NCBI GenBank assembly: GCA_041399155.1 | Contig: JAWKTI010000001.1 | Coordinates: 2,294,001 to 2,358,000 of the forward strand | Origin: Zavarzinella sp. | GTDB taxonomy: Bacteria; Planctomycetota; Planctomycetia; Gemmatales; Gemmataceae | Reading direction: 5' to 3' | DNA: 64,000 nucleotides | Shown here: positions 16,617 through 26,530 of the stretch, piece after piece | Position numbering within the stretch: position 1 is the stretch's first letter | Layout: each line of letters starts with the position of its first letter | Position numbers and translations under genes: made by a program | The notes under the pieces: generated by a model | What the model was told of the DNA's origin: nothing | The model's database searches: none | The model's input: the letters and a program-made list of their open reading frames with translations, nothing else

Positions 16617-17930
16617 TTAGCCAATGTAGCGATTGAAAAGATTTTCCAGATACTCCTGTCTACCCGACTGATTGGCCGTTGGGTTACCTTTTTGCAGCAT
16701 GTATTTTTCCAGCGACTCGAACGATTCTTTACCTGCTTCGATGCTGGCACCGATCCCTTCATCCCACGTGGCATAGCGATTTTTCACAAACTCATCAAAA
16801 AGACCGTCCTTCCGAATCGCGGCGGCTGTTTTCAGTCCATACGCAAATGCATCCATAGAACCGATGTGTGCATGAAACAGATCCACCGGTTCAAAACTTT
16901 CACGACGAACTTTGGCATCGAAGTTCAGGCCGCCACTGCCCAGGCCACCCTGCTCCAGCACAACCAGCATCACCTGGGTGGTCAGATACAGATCGGTGGG
17001 GAACTGATCGGTATCCCAGCCCAGCAGAGGGTCACCACGGTTCGCATCGATGCTGCCCAGCATACCCAGCGCACTGGCATAGCGCAGCTCGTGATACATG
17101 GTGTGCTTCGCCAATGTGGCGTGGTTGGTTTCCACATTAAATTTGAAATGTTTATCCAGACCGTAATTCTTCAAAAATGCGGTCGAATTGGCACAATCGA
17201 AGTCGTACTGGTGGGAGGTTGGCTCGTGTGGCTTCGGTTCAATCAGAAATTGCCCACCAAAGCCGATTTTCTGCTTGTAATCGACTGCCAGGTGAAAAAA
17301 CTTCGCCAAATGGTCCAGTTCACGCTTCAAATCGGTGTTCATCAGATTGACGTAACCTTCACGCCCACCCCAGAAAACGTAATTTTCCCCACCAAGATAG
17401 TGGGTGGCTTCCAATGCTTTTTTCACCTGTGCTGCCGAATAAGCAAACACATCGGCATTACAACTTGTTGCTGCACCGTGCATGAATCGTGGGTTGCTGA
17501 ACAGGTTCGCCGTGCCCCACAAGAGCTTGATGCCAGTTTTATTCTGAGAATCTTTTAATTTTTCGATGACTTTGTCAAAAATAGCATTGGTTTCGGCCAG
17601 ATTTTTCCCTTCTGGTGCCACATCTCGGTCGTGGAAGCAGTAGTAAGGTACGCCCAGCTTTTCCATAAACTCGAACGCCACATCCACCCGCTTTAATGCC
17701 ATATCAACACTATCGGTGCCATCTTCCCAGGGTCGCAAGGCAGTTCCTGGGCCAAACGGATCTGATCCCGTCCCACGGAATGTGTGCCAGTAACATACGG
17801 CGAAACGTAAATGATCCCGCATCGTCTTTCCTTCGACGATTTCATCGGGATTGTAATGGCGATAAGCCAGCGGATTGGTGCTGTGAGGGCCTTCGAAGGC
17901 GATTTTTGGTACATCCGGAAAAAAAGACAT
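16617..17930 (-). CDS. xylA: Xylose isomerase
   Basis: A 437-residue class II xylose isomerase, full length for the family. It interconverts D-xylose and D-xylulose (and glucose/fructose) using two divalent metals. The catalytic CFHDRD motif has H100 and D103. VFWGGREGY and the metal-binding FLIEPKPHEPTSHQYDFD, FNVETNHATLAKHT and GSIDANRGDPLLGWDTDQFPT segments are all intact. No xylulokinase or sugar transporter lies next to it, so it stands alone as in several planctomycetes. AGGACGCACA precedes the ATG. Confidence 0.97.
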   Translation of the reverse strand: MSFFPDVPKIAFEGPHSTNPLAYRHYNPDEIVEGKTMRDHLRFAVCYWHTFRGTGSDPFGPGTALRPWEDGTDSVDMALKRVDVAFEFMEKLGVPYYCFHDRDVAPEGKNLAETNAIFDKVIEKLKDSQNKTGIKLLWGTANLFSNPRFMHGAATSCNADVFAYSAAQVKKALEATHYLGGENYVFWGGREGYVNLMNTDLKRELDHLAKFFHLAVDYKQKIGFGGQFLIEPKPHEPTSHQYDFDCANSTAFLKNYGLDKHFKFNVETNHATLAKHTMYHELRYASALGMLGSIDANRGDPLLGWDTDQFPTDLYLTTQVMLVVLEQGGLGSGGLNFDAKVRRESFEPVDLFHAHIGSMDAFAYGLKTAAAIRKDGLFDEFVKNRYATWDEGIGASIEAGKESFESLEKYMLQKGNPTANQSGRQEYLENLFNRYIG

Positions 17931-18081
17931 TGTGCGTCCTGTTGTGAGAGAGTTTGAACGATTTTCACTTACTTGAAGCTGTTATATGACCGTATCGGCG
18001 TCTGAATTGGCATTTGAGAATTGAGCAAATGCGAGTTTATTTTCGTAAGATAACGATCTTAATTGTTAATGGGATTTTTTC

Positions 18082-19110
18082 ATGATTTTGGTGATTCGAC
18101 CTGGGGCAACAAAAGAACAAATCGAGCACATTCTTTCCCACATCAGCTCGCTGGGCTACACCCCCCACGTATCGGAAGGCCAGGAACGCACCATCATTGG
18201 GGTGATTGGTGATGAACGGAAACCGCAGGCGGAGACGATGTCTGCCCTGCCCGGTGTGGAGCAAGTTCTGACAGTCTTAAAACCATTCAAGCTTGCTAGC
18301 CGCGATTTTCGCAATGAACCCACCGTCGTCACGGTGGGACACGTGCGGATTGGTGGGGGACACCTGGCCATGATCGCTGGCCCGTGTGCCATTGAGTCAG
18401 CAGAAGGATTAGATCGAATTGCTGGTGAAGTTGCCCGCGCAGGTGCCAATATTCTGCGTGGCGGTGCCTTCAAACCACGCACCAGCCCCTACAGTTTCCA
18501 GGGAATGGGTGAAGACGGCCTGAAAATTCTGCAGGATGTTGGGCAGAAACATGGTATGGCCACCGTTACTGAAGTGATGGACCCACGCCAGGTCGGCCTC
18601 GTCGAAAAATACGCAGACATGTTTCAACTGGGTGCCAGAAACATGCAGAATTTCGACCTGTTGAAAGAGATCGGCCAGACCCGCAAACCTGTCCTCCTGA
18701 AACGTGGGATGAGTGCCACAGTCAAGGATTTACTGATGTCCGCAGAATACATCCTTGCTGGCGGCAACTCGCAGGTTGTACTGTGCGAACGTGGCGTACG
18801 AAGTTTTGAAGATTCCACCCGCAACATGCTGGACATGGCTGCGGTCCCAAACGTCAAAGGTTTGAGCCACTTACCCATCATTGTCGATCCCAGCCATGCC
18901 ACTGGGCGGCCAGATTTGATTCCGGCATTATCGTTGGCGTCGATTGCTGCCGGCGCCGATGGGGTACACGTTGAAGTACATGATTGTCCAGAAAAGGCTC
19001 TTTCTGATGGTCCGCAAGCCCTGTTGCCACCACAATATGTAGAATTAATGGACAATATTCGCAAATTGGCAACAATGTTCAACGTGACCAGTGACGCACC
19101 ACGTGCGTAA
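18082..19110 (+). CDS. aroF: 3-deoxy-7-phosphoheptulonate (DAHP) synthase
   Basis: A 342-residue type I-beta DAHP synthase with an N-terminal ferredoxin-like regulatory domain (about 1-68, starting MILVIRPGATKEQIEHI), as in the Thermotoga/Bacillus class, and a TIM-barrel catalytic domain. Visible motifs are IAGPCAIESAEG (metal-binding cysteine), RGGAFKPRTSPYSFQG, QLGARNMQNFDLLKE, VLLKRGMSATVKD and PIIVDPSHATGR. It condenses PEP and erythrose 4-phosphate, the first step of the shikimate pathway. The N-terminal domain is usually the site of feedback control by aromatic amino acids or prephenate. Confidence 0.97.
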   Translation: MILVIRPGATKEQIEHILSHISSLGYTPHVSEGQERTIIGVIGDERKPQAETMSALPGVEQVLTVLKPFKLASRDFRNEPTVVTVGHVRIGGGHLAMIAGPCAIESAEGLDRIAGEVARAGANILRGGAFKPRTSPYSFQGMGEDGLKILQDVGQKHGMATVTEVMDPRQVGLVEKYADMFQLGARNMQNFDLLKEIGQTRKPVLLKRGMSATVKDLLMSAEYILAGGNSQVVLCERGVRSFEDSTRNMLDMAAVPNVKGLSHLPIIVDPSHATGRPDLIPALSLASIAAGADGVHVEVHDCPEKALSDGPQALLPPQYVELMDNIRKLATMFNVTSDAPRA

Positions 19111-19162
19111 GTGACTGCAGCACGCAAAATAACATTTGATTTATATAGCCCAGGAGCTATCT

Positions 19163-19462
19163 ATGGGTCTCGAAAAAACAATTTCTGGCGACACCTCAAA
19201 GTTAATCTGGGAGAAATTTGTGGAATCACTGGCCACTGCTGGTATTCCTTACGCGATGAGGATGATTGATCGGATGCCTGCATTTCCAGACGAACTCCCA
19301 CCTGAAAACTGGGTAGAAATCCGTTTTTCGTGCGACGATGGCATGCTCACGGTGCGTCGCACCACAGATGCAATTAGTGTTGTTGTGTGGGGTAATGCGG
19401 ATCAGAAACTTCAGGATCGCATGCAGCAAGTCACTGGCATTTTGCAATCAATGGTCGCTTGA
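19163..19462 (+). CDS. Small conserved hypothetical protein
   Basis: A 99-residue soluble protein, MGLEKTISGDTSKLIWEKF onwards, with an alternating strand segment WVEIRFSCDDGMLTVRRTTDAISVVVW. The family is not recognised. The ATG at 19163 has an AGGAG ribosome site; nine more codons upstream are open but have none. It lies between DAHP synthase and the kinase gene with no apparent terminator. Confidence 0.6.
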   Translation: MGLEKTISGDTSKLIWEKFVESLATAGIPYAMRMIDRMPAFPDELPPENWVEIRFSCDDGMLTVRRTTDAISVVVWGNADQKLQDRMQQVTGILQSMVA

Positions 19463-19579
19463 CCACGTTTTCCGTTCGAATTTTCCTGTATCAGCATATA
19501 ATTGGGTTGTAGCGGAAGCGGAAGCGTTCTATGCTACTGTGGACTCGACACTACTGAACAAGATTAGGCCGATTTAGCA

Positions 19580-21172
19580 ATGCCAACTCCTGCAAATATC
19601 GAAGATTTGTTAGGCTTGATCCGCAAGAGCGGAATGATAGACGAATCGCGTTTGTCGCTTTACCTTTCTCAATTGCAATCACTGGGGCAATTACCCAACG
19701 ATGTGCGGAAGTTGGCAGGTGCGATGGTGCGTGACGGTCTATTGACCTATTTTCAGGCCGAACAATTCCTGTTAGGCAAATGGCGTGGTTTCACCATCGG
19801 CAAGTACAAATTGATGGAACGGATTGGTTTTGGTGGGATGGGCCAGGTTTTCTTATGTGAACATATGTATATGAGAAGACGGGTTGCGATTAAGGTTCTC
19901 CCTCCTGCAAAAGCAGAAGAGCCTGCCGCTTTGGGCCGATTTTATCGCGAAGCACGTGCCGCAGCCGCACTTGATCATCCGAATATCGTCCGCACCCACG
20001 ATATTGACCAGGACGGCAACTTACACTTTCTAGTCATGGAATATGTGGATGGCTCCAGTTTATTAGAAATTGTTAAGAAACGTGGCTACCTCGACCCCAC
20101 CCGCAGTGCCCATTATATCTGGCAGTCGGTGCAGGGTTTGGACCATGCCTACCACGTGGGGGTGATTCACCGAGATATCAAACCCGGAAACATTCTAGTA
20201 GACCGCTACGGAATTTCAAAAATTCTGGACATGGGACTGGCACGGTTCTACCACAGCGACGATGACATGCTGACCAAGAAATACGACGAAAAAAGTGTTC
20301 TTGGTACCGCAGACTATGTTGCACCAGAACAGACAGTGAATAGCCACGATGTCGATATCCGTGCGGATATTTATTCGCTGGGTGCGACTTTTTACTTCAT
20401 TCTGACTGGACAACCCCCCTTCCCGGAAGGTTCCATTTCGCAAAAATTGATCGCCCACCAGACGAGAGAACCGAAACCAGTTCGGGAATTGCGCCCCGAA
20501 ATACCGGTGGAAATGGAAGCTGTTTTGAAGAAAATGATGGCAAAGTCTGTCGAGGAACGCTATCAGACTCCATTGGAAGTGTACGAAGCACTGCTGCCTT
20601 TTGTGCAGGAACCAGTAGCCCCACCACCCGAAGATGAGATGCCACTGCTCAGTCCGGCAGCTCGGGAACAGATTTCCTCCCATGGTGGTGCACAAACCGG
20701 CTCTTACAGCTTCCGCCAGGATTCCGCTATTTTACGTGCAGAATTAATGCAACGATCCGGTTCGATGAGCAAACCCGGTTCCTCTTCTGGATTACGCCGA
20801 CCAGGAAGTGGGTCGATGGCCCCACCTGCTGCCACAGCTACAGGATCTTCATCAAACATTCAACCTGCCTACTTTGAACCACCTGGGCGTTCACCATTAG
20901 GGTCTGCTGCGAATCCGCCAGTGCCAAACCCCACACGGCCAGTGAATGAAACAGAAAAGATGGCTCAAACGAGCACATCACCACGCAACCCTCAGATCCC
21001 ACAGGTGGGAGACCCCCGCCTGCAACAACGAAGTGCTGGCAACTCCAACGATCCCGCACCTAACCGGGGTGGCCTGCTGAAGAACACAACGGTTCGGATT
21101 CTTTTGGAAGCCGTAATTGTCATGGCCATTTGTGTCGTTGGGTACTTCCTGTTCACCAAGTTCTTTTCGTAA
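19580..21172 (+). CDS. Membrane-anchored Ser/Thr protein kinase (PknB-like)
   Basis: A 530-residue Hanks-type kinase. Domains: an N-terminal helical region of about 70 residues typical of planctomycete kinases, then the kinase domain with glycine loop IGFGGMGQVF (82-91), K105 (AIKVL), catalytic HRDIKPGN (H197, D199), DMG in place of DFG (D217) and APEQ. A Pro/Ser-rich linker of about 150 residues follows, then one transmembrane helix near the C-terminus (LLEAVIVMAICVVGYFLF). The topology places the kinase in the cytoplasm with almost no external domain. It would phosphorylate Ser/Thr on unknown targets. Confidence 0.95.
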   Translation: MPTPANIEDLLGLIRKSGMIDESRLSLYLSQLQSLGQLPNDVRKLAGAMVRDGLLTYFQAEQFLLGKWRGFTIGKYKLMERIGFGGMGQVFLCEHMYMRRRVAIKVLPPAKAEEPAALGRFYREARAAAALDHPNIVRTHDIDQDGNLHFLVMEYVDGSSLLEIVKKRGYLDPTRSAHYIWQSVQGLDHAYHVGVIHRDIKPGNILVDRYGISKILDMGLARFYHSDDDMLTKKYDEKSVLGTADYVAPEQTVNSHDVDIRADIYSLGATFYFILTGQPPFPEGSISQKLIAHQTREPKPVRELRPEIPVEMEAVLKKMMAKSVEERYQTPLEVYEALLPFVQEPVAPPPEDEMPLLSPAAREQISSHGGAQTGSYSFRQDSAILRAELMQRSGSMSKPGSSSGLRRPGSGSMAPPAATATGSSSNIQPAYFEPPGRSPLGSAANPPVPNPTRPVNETEKMAQTSTSPRNPQIPQVGDPRLQQRSAGNSNDPAPNRGGLLKNTTVRILLEAVIVMAICVVGYFLFTKFFS

Positions 21173-21322
21173 TTTCACCCAAAGCCACATTATTTATGTG
21201 ATTTCAGTGAATCTGATTCCAGCATGCAGATTTCATGGGTTTTTTCTGGACTTGGTACAAGAATATTGTAAGAATTACAATTCGGTTATATTTGAGCTCC
21301 CTACCCATCTGAGATTACTTTC

Positions 21323-23080
21323 ATGAACCGTTCCAAGTTATTTTCTCTTACCCTGGTAGCAATTGGTGCTGCCGTCGGCTGGTTAGCAGCTTCGGGTCGA
21401 TTCAGTGTCGAACCAACTGCATCAGCTTCTAACCTATCGGCAACTGCTCCATCATCAGCTGCAGTGAAACCAAACTGTGAAGCGGGAATTAACCCTGCCG
21501 AATTGGCCCTGATTGCAGCACATAATCAGAAAGTGTCCACCAATCTTCAAAAAGATGGCAAGAAACCAAATATTTGCATCATCTGGGGTGATGACATCGG
21601 CCAATCGAACATCAGTGCCTACACAATGGGGTTAATGGGGGTAAAAACTCCGAATATTGACCGTGTTGCCAAAGAAGGGATGATCTTCACCGATTACTAT
21701 GGTGAGCAAAGCTGCACCGCTGGTCGTGCCTCGTTCATTACAGGACAGCATGGAATGCGGACTGGTTTGACCAAAGTAGGTCTGCCAGGTGCCAAGGCAG
21801 GTATGCAAAAAGAAGACCCAACTATTCCTCTGTTGCTGAAAGAACATGGTTACGCAACGGGACACTTCGGTAAAAATCACTTGGGTGACCGCAATGAGTA
21901 CCTTCCAACGATGCATGGAATGGACGAATTTTATGGCAACCTTTACCATCTGAATGCTGAAGAAGAACCAGAAAATGTTGACTACCCCAAAGATCCTGCG
22001 TTCCGTGCAAAATTTGGACCACGCGGCGTACTCGACTGTAAGGCATCAGACAAAGATGATGAGACTGTGGATCCTCGTTTTGGCAAAATCGGAAAACAAA
22101 CTATCAAGGATACTGGCCCCCTGACCAAGAAGCGAATGGAAACAATCGATGATGATATCGCAGAGCGTGCAGCTGATTTCATCAAACGACAGGCCAGTGC
22201 AGGCAAACCTTTCTTTGTTTGGGTAAACTTTACTCATATGCACTTCCGCACGCACCCGAAACCTGAAAGCAAAGGACAGGCTGGTCGCTGGATGAGTGAG
22301 TATGCTGATGTAATGATCGACCACGACAAGAATGTTGGTAGCGTTTTGAAAGCACTTGATGATACAGGTGTCGCGGACAATACTTTTGTGATGTACAGTA
22401 CGGACAACGGCCCACACATGAATTCATGGCCAGACTCTGCAATGACACCATTTCGAAATGAAAAGAACTCCAACTGGGAAGGTGCCTATCGAGTTCCCTG
22501 TATGGTAAAGTGGCCAGGCAAAATCAAACCAGGTAGCATCGCAAACGAGATCGTATCTCATTTGGATTGGTTACCCACTCTTCTGGCGATTGCTGGCGAC
22601 AGTGATGTAACACAGAAACTGCTCAAAGGCCATCAGATCGGCGAGATGGTTTACAAAGTTCATCTCGACGGGTACAACATGCTACCTTATCTCACCGGAG
22701 AAGTTGAAAAATCACCGCGGGAATCTTTTATCTATTGCACTGATGAACAACAAGTGACTGGACTACGATATGACAATTGGAAACTCGTCTTTATGGAACA
22801 GCGTGCAACTGGAACGCTGAGAGTCTGGGCGGAACCATTTACGAGCTTAAGAGTACCAAAAATCTATAATTTACGTCTTGATCCGTACGAACGGGCTGAT
22901 GTGACATCCAACACTTATTACGATTGGTTAATGGACCGCGCTTTCTTGCTCGTTCCAGCACAGGCATACGTGGGCGAATTTCTGAAGACTTTCAAGGATT
23001 ATCCACCGAGACAGAAAGCAGATAGCTTCAACCTGGAAGGCGTAATGAAGAAACTATTGGAAAGCGGTGGAAGTAAATAG
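21323..23080 (+). CDS. Secreted Cys-type sulfatase (arylsulfatase family)
   Basis: A 585-residue sulfatase with an N-terminal signal/anchor (about 5-25) and a serine/alanine-rich linker. The metal-binding aspartates D90 and D91 lie in IIWGDDIGQSN; the active-site signature is C131-T-A-G-R135, the C-x-A/P-x-R type in which the cysteine must become formylglycine. Further conserved parts are HFGKNHLGD, FVWVNFTHMH and MYSTDNGPH. It hydrolyses sulfate esters, probably of a polysaccharide in the periplasm or outside. The next gene encodes a matching formylglycine-generating enzyme. Confidence 0.93.
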   Translation: MNRSKLFSLTLVAIGAAVGWLAASGRFSVEPTASASNLSATAPSSAAVKPNCEAGINPAELALIAAHNQKVSTNLQKDGKKPNICIIWGDDIGQSNISAYTMGLMGVKTPNIDRVAKEGMIFTDYYGEQSCTAGRASFITGQHGMRTGLTKVGLPGAKAGMQKEDPTIPLLLKEHGYATGHFGKNHLGDRNEYLPTMHGMDEFYGNLYHLNAEEEPENVDYPKDPAFRAKFGPRGVLDCKASDKDDETVDPRFGKIGKQTIKDTGPLTKKRMETIDDDIAERAADFIKRQASAGKPFFVWVNFTHMHFRTHPKPESKGQAGRWMSEYADVMIDHDKNVGSVLKALDDTGVADNTFVMYSTDNGPHMNSWPDSAMTPFRNEKNSNWEGAYRVPCMVKWPGKIKPGSIANEIVSHLDWLPTLLAIAGDSDVTQKLLKGHQIGEMVYKVHLDGYNMLPYLTGEVEKSPRESFIYCTDEQQVTGLRYDNWKLVFMEQRATGTLRVWAEPFTSLRVPKIYNLRLDPYERADVTSNTYYDWLMDRAFLLVPAQAYVGEFLKTFKDYPPRQKADSFNLEGVMKKLLESGGSK

Positions 23081-23135
23081 TCTATTCCAAGCTATCACAA
23101 TTTGTTTTCCATTTTTTCAGTGAGCAACTTGTTAC

Positions 23136-24245
23136 ATGTCCAGGAAAAGTCAACCGAATAATAATACGGGATCACGCACTGGAAATACTCAATCAAGTAA
23201 CAAGTGGCTTTACTGGCTTTTCTATTTCGGATTAGCAGCAATTGCATTTTGTGTTACTTACTTAATCACGAAAAATGCAAATCAACAACCACCCGAAAAT
23301 ATGGTTCTAATTCCCCCTGGTGAATTCCTGATGGGGCAGGCTGACGAATCCACCAATAAAAACGAACAACCAGCTCACAAAGTTCAAATTGCTGCATTCT
23401 ATATGGATGAAACGGAAGTTACGAATGCTCAATTTCAGAAATTCGTAGATTCTACTGGCTACATTACCACTGCAGAAAAAAAACCGAACTGGGAGGAGAT
23501 GAGCAAGCAATTGCCTCCCAATACACCAAAACCACCCGATGATCAACTTGTACCTGGCTCATTAGTTTTTTCCCCACCCACTACCGCTATCCCCACAGAT
23601 AATGTTGCCAGATGGTGGCAGTGGGTCCCAGGTGCCTGTTGGAAACACCCAGAAGGTCCGGATAGCACGATTATGGGAAGAGAATTACACCCCGTGGTTC
23701 ATGTCTCATGGGATGATGCAAACGCATACGCAACATGGGCTGGCAAACGATTACCGACTGAGGCAGAATGGGAATATGCCGCTCGAGGTGGTTTAGAGGG
23801 CAAACGTTTCGGCTGGGGAGACGAATACCCCAATGACAGCACAGCGGACAAAGCAAATATCTGGCAGGGCGACTTTCCACACAACAATCTCAAGGTCGAT
23901 GGTTGGGATCGGACTGCTCCAGTAAAAAGTTATCCTGCGAACGGATATGGGCTTTACGACACCGCGGGCAACGTTTGGGAATGGTGCTCAGACTGGTATC
24001 GTGCAGATGCATATGTGAATCGCCAGGGCACAACAGTCAACCCCACTGGACCAGCAAGCTACTGGGATCCCAGAGAACCCTTGGTTCCCAAACGTGTCAC
24101 TCGTGGAGGCTCATTTCTGTGTCACGTATCGTACTGTGAAAGTTATCGCCCTGCCGCACGTCGGGGCACATCGATTGATACTGGCATGTCTCATCTGGGT
24201 TTTCGCTGTGTAATTTCTCTATCCGACTGGGCGAAGATAAAATGA
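23136..24245 (+). CDS. Formylglycine-generating enzyme (SUMF1/FGE family)
   Basis: A 369-residue protein with an N-terminal membrane anchor (about 23-45) and an FGE-sulfatase domain: MVLIPPGEFLMGQ, DETEVTNAQFQKFV, HPVVHVSWDDANAYATWAGKRLPTEAEWEYAARGG and the C-terminal block GGSFLCHVSYCESYRPAARRG. The two catalytic cysteines of true aerobic FGEs are both present (C329 and C334). It would oxidise the sulfatase cysteine (C131 of the upstream gene) to formylglycine in the extracytoplasmic space. Many planctomycete paralogues lack the cysteines; this one is complete. Its TGA overlaps the next ATG. Confidence 0.92.
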   Translation: MSRKSQPNNNTGSRTGNTQSSNKWLYWLFYFGLAAIAFCVTYLITKNANQQPPENMVLIPPGEFLMGQADESTNKNEQPAHKVQIAAFYMDETEVTNAQFQKFVDSTGYITTAEKKPNWEEMSKQLPPNTPKPPDDQLVPGSLVFSPPTTAIPTDNVARWWQWVPGACWKHPEGPDSTIMGRELHPVVHVSWDDANAYATWAGKRLPTEAEWEYAARGGLEGKRFGWGDEYPNDSTADKANIWQGDFPHNNLKVDGWDRTAPVKSYPANGYGLYDTAGNVWEWCSDWYRADAYVNRQGTTVNPTGPASYWDPREPLVPKRVTRGGSFLCHVSYCESYRPAARRGTSIDTGMSHLGFRCVISLSDWAKIK

Positions 24246-25255
24246 TCAATTTGTTCCGATCTGCGATGTTTTTGGTATGCTTCAACCTGTTTGTTGTGTC
24301 AACTGCATCATCGCAGGAAACAAAACCATTGACAATTTTGCCATCCTGGAACACAGGTGGATCGAAAAATGCGATAGTGGAATACGTTACAAAAACAACA
24401 ACCAAAGGCTCAATTAACTACATTCCAGTTTCAGAACGCATTGCAGTTTTTGATAATGATGGCACCTTGTGGCCTGAAAATCCGATCCCTTTTCAACTTG
24501 CCTATGCGCTGGATAACTTGAAAGTACAGGTGATGAAAAAGCCAGCCTTGAAAGATGATGATGCGGTCAAAGCTGCTTTAAGTGGCGATTTACCTGCACT
24601 TCTTGCAGATAGCCACAAAGGCCTCCTGCGCGTGATGGCGTTAACTCACTCGGGAATGACAACAACAGAATTTAATACAAGTGTCGCTGAGTGGATTTCC
24701 AAAACAAAACACCCGAAGTTTAAAAAGCCATACTACGAATGTGTCTATCAACCAATGCTGGAAGTATTGACCTATCTGCGGGCAAACAACTTCAAGACAT
24801 TCATTGTCTCTGGTGGAGGTGCAGATTTTATGCGTGTCTGGAGTGAACGGGTATATGGGATTCCTCCAGAACAGGTCATTGGTTCAAATGCACGTACACG
24901 CTTTGAATTTCGGGATGGGAAACCAGTACTTCTCAAAACACTGGACCACTTTTTTATTGATGATAAAGAAGGGAAACCAGTTGGGATCCACCAGCACATT
25001 GGCAGGCGGCCAGTGATCTGCATCGGTAATAGCGATGGCGATAAAGCAATGATGGAATACACGACGATCGGCAATCCGCGGCTTAGTTTGGGGGTGATTA
25101 TCCATCATACGGATGCCGAGCGTGAATATGCATATGATGCCAAACCAGCGAGCAGTGGCAAACTTGTCGATGCGCTTGCAGATGCTCCGAAGCAAAGCTG
25201 GCTGGTGGTGGACATGAAAAAAGAATGGAAGCGTGTATTTCCATTTGAAAAATGA
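24242..25255 (+). CDS. Secreted HAD-superfamily phosphatase
   Basis: A 337-residue protein with a signal peptide (about 1-24, ending TASSQ) and a HAD fold. Motif I is FDNDGT (nucleophile D71, general acid D73), motif II is FIVSGGGADF and motif IV is CIGNSDGDKAMM. It looks like the phosphoserine-phosphatase-like class of secreted acid phosphatases and may release phosphate from an organic substrate. ATGA overlap with the FGE gene shows translational coupling, so sulfatase, FGE and phosphatase form one operon that could strip sulfate and phosphate from external polymers. Confidence 0.85.
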   Translation: MINLFRSAMFLVCFNLFVVSTASSQETKPLTILPSWNTGGSKNAIVEYVTKTTTKGSINYIPVSERIAVFDNDGTLWPENPIPFQLAYALDNLKVQVMKKPALKDDDAVKAALSGDLPALLADSHKGLLRVMALTHSGMTTTEFNTSVAEWISKTKHPKFKKPYYECVYQPMLEVLTYLRANNFKTFIVSGGGADFMRVWSERVYGIPPEQVIGSNARTRFEFRDGKPVLLKTLDHFFIDDKEGKPVGIHQHIGRRPVICIGNSDGDKAMMEYTTIGNPRLSLGVIIHHTDAEREYAYDAKPASSGKLVDALADAPKQSWLVVDMKKEWKRVFPFEK

Positions 25256-25263
25256 GCCTGTAT

Positions 25264-26511
25264 CTAACGGCCTACTGTCAGCGTCAGTGCTGGTGCTCCC
25301 CCACCTCCCGGTATATCCCGCTTGAGATCAAGACGCCACATTTGCAGCATCAGCATAAATGTGGTCTTGCTTGTCAGATCACTATCAACGATGTAATACC
25401 AGTAACCGCGGTATTCGATTGCGATGTATGCATTTTCGGGTCTTTTCTTTCCACAACAAGATTGAACTTGCAGCAGACCAGCAGTGAGTTGCGGATTCGA
25501 ATCTTCTTGAGCAGTTTTGGGCACCAGACCAGCAGCAAGATGTTCCGGGGGTACAGCGACAGCATTTGTGAGAAAATAGTAGACCTGAAGCGGTGAACGT
25601 GTATTCCATTTCAAGACTTTTGCTGGCTCTGAAGACCTTACTGCCGGATCAGTAACGCCATTTTTAACAGTATCGATTTCGTACCTGGACAATCCTGGCT
25701 TTAAATTCAGTATACTGCTCAATTCCGTAAAAATAGGATGTTTTTCTGTCCCTGGAACTATTTCAAGCACGATCTGTCTCTCTGGCCGTACAAGACCCCA
25801 CAATCTTCCATCACCCCTTGGAGCATATTCCAGCCCATTCTTGACAGCTTCAATATTCGCTGCTGCAGTAATCGATTCTTTGGGAATCCCTCCACCAATT
25901 TCTTCATAGCGTTTTTCAAACTTTGTGACGATCATTTGGGCATCTGCTGCTGCCTGCAACAGATCAACTGCACGGTTAAATCGACCGGAATCCACAATTT
26001 GTCCCGCCCCAGGACCGCTGATCCGCGTACCGTTCGGAACTCCATTCAATTGATCGACCCACAATCGCAGGACGGTAGAAAGTTGCCATCCAGATTGAAT
26101 GAAATAGAGAAGCGTTTCGGTATTCGCTGGAGTTAATAATCGTCGAATCGCCATGCCATCATCGTCAGGACGATATGTAATTGTCGGGCGATTTGAACCA
26201 CCAATAGAAAAGCTTGGAAGAGTTGCTGTAGAAGTTTGTAGTGCACCACCAACACTTTCTGTGCTGAAGAAAGGATTGTAACCACCACTGTAATTCATTT
26301 CATATTGAGCAGCAATGTTTGATACATCGATATTGCGAGGACTTTCAGAATACCTTAAACGCACAATATTTCTGAGGAGTTGCTCTTCATCAACGCGCAG
26401 CAATGCTTCTGCATAACGACCATGAGTAGCTTCAACAGCCTTGGGTCCCAGTGCGCAGCCACAGGGAATGATTGCCAATAGAGCCATACAAACCACAAAA
26501 AGGCGCTTCAT
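25264..26511 (-). CDS. Putative lipoprotein of unknown function
   Basis: A 415-residue protein beginning MKRLFVVCMALLAIIPCGCALGP, a lipoprotein-type signal with cysteines in the lipobox position. The mature part has LLRVDEEQLLRNIVRLRYSESP, a Gly/Ser/Thr-rich stretch and a long domain ending in VDSDLTSKTTFMLMLQMWRL. The pattern is seen in uncharacterised envelope lipoproteins. It faces the HAD gene (convergent, 8 nt apart) and shares direction with the beta-barrel and OprB genes upstream, suggesting an envelope cluster. Confidence 0.65.
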   Translation of the reverse strand: MKRLFVVCMALLAIIPCGCALGPKAVEATHGRYAEALLRVDEEQLLRNIVRLRYSESPRNIDVSNIAAQYEMNYSGGYNPFFSTESVGGALQTSTATLPSFSIGGSNRPTITYRPDDDGMAIRRLLTPANTETLLYFIQSGWQLSTVLRLWVDQLNGVPNGTRISGPGAGQIVDSGRFNRAVDLLQAAADAQMIVTKFEKRYEEIGGGIPKESITAAANIEAVKNGLEYAPRGDGRLWGLVRPERQIVLEIVPGTEKHPIFTELSSILNLKPGLSRYEIDTVKNGVTDPAVRSSEPAKVLKWNTRSPLQVYYFLTNAVAVPPEHLAAGLVPKTAQEDSNPQLTAGLLQVQSCCGKKRPENAYIAIEYRGYWYYIVDSDLTSKTTFMLMLQMWRLDLKRDIPGGGGAPALTLTVGR

Positions 26512-26530
26512 TACCCTTCCTCGTTAACAA

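Noticed and set aside
16692..17558. Long open frame (288 codons) opposite xylA
   Set aside because: It is antisense to a clear xylose isomerase and its product is a low-complexity His/Gln/Ile-rich string without a domain.
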